Below, one piece after another: positions 60,701 through 64,000 of a stretch of 64,000 nt of DNA. How positions within the stretch are numbered: the first letter of the stretch is position 1; the number at the start of each line of letters is the position of its first letter. The DNA lies in assembly GCA_021399435.1 (NCBI GenBank), contig JAJTUP010000017.1, forward strand, positions 248,001 through 312,000, in the 5' to 3' direction. Source of the stretch: Diaporthe sp. PMI_573. Lineage: Eukaryota; Ascomycota; Sordariomycetes; Diaporthales; Diaporthaceae. The notes beneath the pieces are model-generated. The model was not told the origin of the DNA. It did not search any database and saw only the letters and a list, made by a program, of their open reading frames with translations. The position numbers and the translations under genes were made by a program.

Positions 60701-63228
60701 CGCCGCCCTATGCCATGGTTCCACCCCACCTGCCCCACCCCTATTGCAATGTTCATGCGAAAGATGGGACCAGGGAGCTAGCATTGCGCCCGCGTGCTGG
60801 GCGGGCCACATGGAACATCGAACACAGCTTGGGGCCGAGGTGGTGTAGTGAGGCTTGCTAGCGTTTCCAGGGGTGACCGTGTCGAGTTGAGTTGGGCTGG
60901 GATGGAGGTTGCAAGAGACCCCATAGAAACAATCAACAACAAAGTTGAATATGCTGCATTACGAAAAGAATGCGTGTGGAGAAGAAGAGGCAGGCAGACA
61001 CCTGAGAAAGAACTGAAGGACGATCTGCGCAGTGCCCAACTGGGTTGGGTGATCCCGCCTGGGGGTTCGAGACTCGGGCCGCCAGAGAAACGGGGGGGGG
61101 GGGGGAAACCAACCGAGCTAGCTGAGATGATCTTCACGGGGGTTGGGCGACCGGGGCCTTAGAGTTCGTAGCCCTTGTTGCCTGACAGGACGACAGCGGC
61201 GTGCTCAGGGAAGCAATCTGGCTGGTGCAAGCCTCGTTCATGTGCGCGAACGTGCGTGCGTTGAGCCGTCTGCGCGCGCAGCACAAGGCGTGCTGAACCT
61301 TGAGGCGGCGCGAGGCCGTTCATCGTGCTTGGCTCGATCGCTAAACCCTTGGCTCTGTATGAGGTTTGGAGTGTGTGAGTCTGTGTGAAGTGAGATGTAG
61401 TCTAAGAGAACTGCTCTGCTGTTGGCAGGTTCTACAGTGGGTTGAGGGCGCTGGGTGTCCAGCAGGGCCAGAACAAAAAGAGAAGACCACCGTAACCCCA
61501 CAGTCTGAGCACTCGTTCTGATGTGACCATCACTCAACCATGGTGGCTAGTGCGGTGTGTATAATATCTCGGGTACAACATCCCTCCCCCTCGGCACCCC
61601 CCCTGGCGCGACCCAGGGCCGCAAGAGCGCACATGCGGAGGGAAATGCCTGGGAAATGATCATCCACAGGTCGGGGATTTTAACCCCCAGCCCCAGGGCA
61701 TTGCGACGGTGGAATCGAGCTAGCGCCAGCGACAAAGGCAGGAAAGGCCGAGGGGAGCAAAATTGCCGCCTTCAACAAACACTGCAACTTTGAACACAGG
61801 GGTGAGTGGAATGGACGGAGGGAGAGGCGGGGAGAAGCAACAGACTTTCGAGGCTTTGCCCTCCTCCGCCCGCGGTTTCTTGTTTCCGTCCGATCGTGTC
61901 TGCGAGGCGACCACCTCCAAGGGCTTGGGCTTCAAAGCTCGGAAAGCTTGAACTGCTGTGGACGCTTGAGTATGCTTGATTAGTTGGCTTCCCGAGAGTA
62001 AGAAGGCAGCAGCACATGTAATCCTGGAAGGGGGGAAGGGATCGAGGCGCAGTCGCTAGGGCTAAAGTTCAGCACCGTTGGGTTTGATATCTTTCGAATT
62101 CGTTGCCAGATTCGGCCTCGCTGTCGAAACCTCGTCTGGCAGCGTGCTTTTTCAGGGTGCGCCATGCCGGAGAAACCATGTGGACTCGCTATAGTCAACT
62201 CGTTTAAGCAACTTCAGAAGATACGTCAGCTATACCATGCACCTACGTAAAGTTTTGACTGGCCGGGAGCTCCAGTGCACGAAGCCATAGGGCGCTTGAA
62301 TTGCCACTCCTAAGCGCTTCAGGATAGTCAAGAGTGCAGATTGCACCGTCGAGCGATTTCTGTGGCTGCAAGTCATGAAAGTGGCAATGGGAGCGTCTGC
62401 GAGAGGGCTGCAGTATTCTGATTAGAAACTGGAATTTTGATATTGGGTAAACCGTCTATTGAGTGTCGCCTGTGAAAAAGTCGGAATCCCAGTATTGACA
62501 GCATGAATAACATGGTAGTCTCGCTGCAGTCCCGTGGTTGGACAGTCCTCCGCGCGTACTTCTCTGTGGATGCTTCCTCCGTAGTTCCATTTTGGTGGTG
62601 AGGCTGGCCTGCCCATGTCAACAAGGCTTTGGCTTGCTGTCCGCCACGCTACAATTAACGAGGTCTGCCTCGCTCGCCCAGAAGAACCAACCTGGTGCTT
62701 TGTGCACCGATCGCCTAGGAGCCGAGGGTCGTCCGACGGGCCGTTCGTTGTATCTTCCTCGCGTGGGGGAGAGCATCATCAACATGTCGTCGCACTTTGG
62801 GTCCCGAACCCATGAACTCCGTAAACACCAATAGCTGTCCTTTTCAGATCTTGAGATAGATGATCACCTTTCTTTCCTGGGTTGGTCAAACCAGATCCTG
62901 ACGCCCCAGCAATGCCTCTTTTTAAATCGTGCGCCGTTCGCCAGGTCGTCAAAGTGGTGTTGGATACTTCGTGTATCCTTCGAAACATAGATGCCAGGCA
63001 GAATACAGACCCGGGTTTTGGAGTGTCTGCGGAAGCTGCGACAAAAATCGAAAAAAGTGAAAGTTTCTGAGAAGGCGCCGCATTTCTGCAGCGTGTTTCT
63101 TCGTCGGGTCTTTCTTGGTCCAGAGGGCCTCTGTCCTCGCGCTCTCGTAATCCGGTAGCACAATCTGTGACATATCGCCGTGGCTCGGGAGTAGACGGTG
63201 TGGAGCCATTTCGGTTCAGAGGATGCGC

Positions 63229-63819
63229 TCATAATATCACACACTTCTTGTCTCCCTTCCTCCTGTATCGCCTGTCCTCGGGCATGGTGTCGCGACGGCC
63301 TGCCGCCGCGCCGTTGGCTGGTCTGGAGCCGCCGCCGCCGGAGTACGAAGCCGCATTTTGCCGCCTTATTATTCTCACCACGTCAAAGAAGGCCTTCTCG
63401 ACATTGATGCAGTTCTTCGCTGACGCCTCAACAAACTCGCACCCCAACTCACGTGCCAGGGCGTGGCCTTCTTGCGTGGATACCTCGCGCTCCGTCACCC
63501 GGTCACTCTTGTTGCCAACCAGCATGATAGGCACGTTGATGGGGCCACCGGCGGCGGACACCGGCGAGCCAGGATACGATGGCGAGCCCCCTGTAGACTC
63601 CTTGACTCGATAGATCTGATGATGGAATCTTTTGATGCGCGAAAAGGACGACCGGGAGGAGATGCTGTAGACCAGGACGAAGCCTTCGCCGTCTCGAATC
63701 CATTGATCCCGCAACGCAGTGTATTCTTCCTGGCCAGCTGTGTCGAGAACTTCAAGCATGCATGCTTGGCCGTCTATGACGACTTGTTTGCGGTACGAGT
63801 CTTCGATCGTGGGATCATA
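63229..63819 (-). CDS. ras2: Ras2-like small GTPase, 3' exon (partial)
   Basis: Only the 3' exon is in the window (63819-63229, 196 codons). It starts at an acceptor (CCCACCATAG) that leads into YDPTIEDSYRKQVVID, the effector region. DTAGQEEYTALRDQW is switch II (G3), GNKSD is G4 and ASAK is G5. A Ser/Pro/Gly insert (TGGSPSYPGSPVSAAGG) before PIMLVGNKSD is usual in filamentous-ascomycete Ras2/RasB. The hypervariable tail is basic (RRYRRKGDKK) and ends in CVIL, a CaaX box whose Leu predicts geranylgeranylation or farnesylation at the membrane. The P-loop (GxxxxGKS/T) exon lies beyond position 64000. Ras2-type proteins act in morphogenesis and MAPK signalling in related fungi; the role here is inferred. 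Confidence 0.92.
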   Translation of the reverse strand, partial: YDPTIEDSYRKQVVIDGQACMLEVLDTAGQEEYTALRDQWIRDGEGFVLVYSISSRSSFSRIKRFHHQIYRVKESTGGSPSYPGSPVSAAGGPINVPIMLVGNKSDRVTEREVSTQEGHALARELGCEFVEASAKNCINVEKAFFDVVRIIRRQNAASYSGGGGSRPANGAAAGRRDTMPEDRRYRRKGDKKCVIL

Positions 63820-64000
63820 CTATGGTGGGGAAGAAATGGTCAGACTAAATGCTCATGGACCTTGGTGACGTGTTTGAAGATGGCGATGGTGAGGTCTGCG
63901 GGGGCGAGGACACCTCGTGGTGAGAGGTGGCAATCGAGAGGTTGCATCAAAGAGTTCTCTGATGGCGGATGGCGAGGCACACGGACCCCCAGACCCCGTC
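63820..64000 (-). other. Intron of the Ras2-like gene, window edge
   Basis: The acceptor (ACCATAG at 63826-63820) and a branch-like CTGAC about 20 bases upstream define the 3' end of an intron. No P-loop sequence is found between here and 64000, so the intron is at least 181 nt and the donor lies outside. Confidence 0.7.

Larger units (their letters stand above)
54910..63228. other. Gene-poor region between NACHT gene 2 and the Ras gene
   Basis: About 8.3 kb without a convincing gene. It holds a degenerate 15-bp tandem repeat at 55073-55132, an AG tract at 57723-57742, an ACGC-rich run near 58006-58020, a G-run near 61092-61105, and many short overlapping frames. The longest frame (301 codons, minus, 58299-59204) is low in complexity and has no domain. 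The right end should contain the 3' UTR of the Ras gene. Confidence 0.55.

Overview
The window comes from the nuclear genome of a filamentous ascomycete (Pezizomycotina, probably Sordariomycetes; the class is an inference). The evidence is short GT-AG introns with CTGAC/CTAAC-type branch sites, long moderately GC-rich intergenic DNA, and typical families: a Pom1-type DYRK kinase, an ApsA/Num1-type cortical PH protein, a Ras2-type GTPase with CaaX box CVIL, a dysferlin-domain peroxin, NACHT/STAND proteins, a CYP504-like P450 and an OTU deubiquitinase. Nothing looks bacterial or viral. I rebuilt the spliced models by joining reading frames at visible splice sites and checking phase and family continuity.

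Layout. 1-10272: about 10 kb with no convincing gene. 10273-14673 (-): Pom1-like kinase, perhaps with an upstream exon reaching 15082. 18799-20358 (+): peroxisomal membrane peroxin. 20692-24484 (-): NACHT/STAND protein 1. 25501-27576 (-): 2OG-Fe(II) oxygenase, divergent from 28879-30644 (+), a CYP504-like P450. 31338-31440 (-): tRNA-like Pol III unit. 31722-32759 (-): OTU deubiquitinase. 34121-38348 (-): ApsA-like PH/coiled-coil protein. 38349-48611: about 10 kb without an intact gene, holding a decayed protein-kinase relic (about 43262-43670), a perfect 12-base match to an LTR-retrotransposon primer-binding site, and small repeats. 48612-50566 (-): six-pass membrane protein. 51885-54909 (+): NACHT/STAND protein 2. 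54910-63228: about 8 kb without a convincing gene. 63229 to beyond 64000 (-): Ras2-like GTPase, with its first exon outside the window.

How it fits together. Pom1, ApsA, Ras2, the peroxin and OTU are housekeeping or cell-biology genes (polarity and cell cycle, nuclear positioning, signalling, peroxisome control, ubiquitin editing). The stretch from 20.7 to 54.9 kb also carries accessory-type genes: two NACHT proteins of the same architecture with no recognisable C-terminal repeats, a divergent pair of oxidative enzymes, and a broken kinase. The two NACHT genes and their surroundings are the best candidate for something poorly described. Their role in non-self recognition or regulated cell death is inferred from the family and not shown by the sequence.
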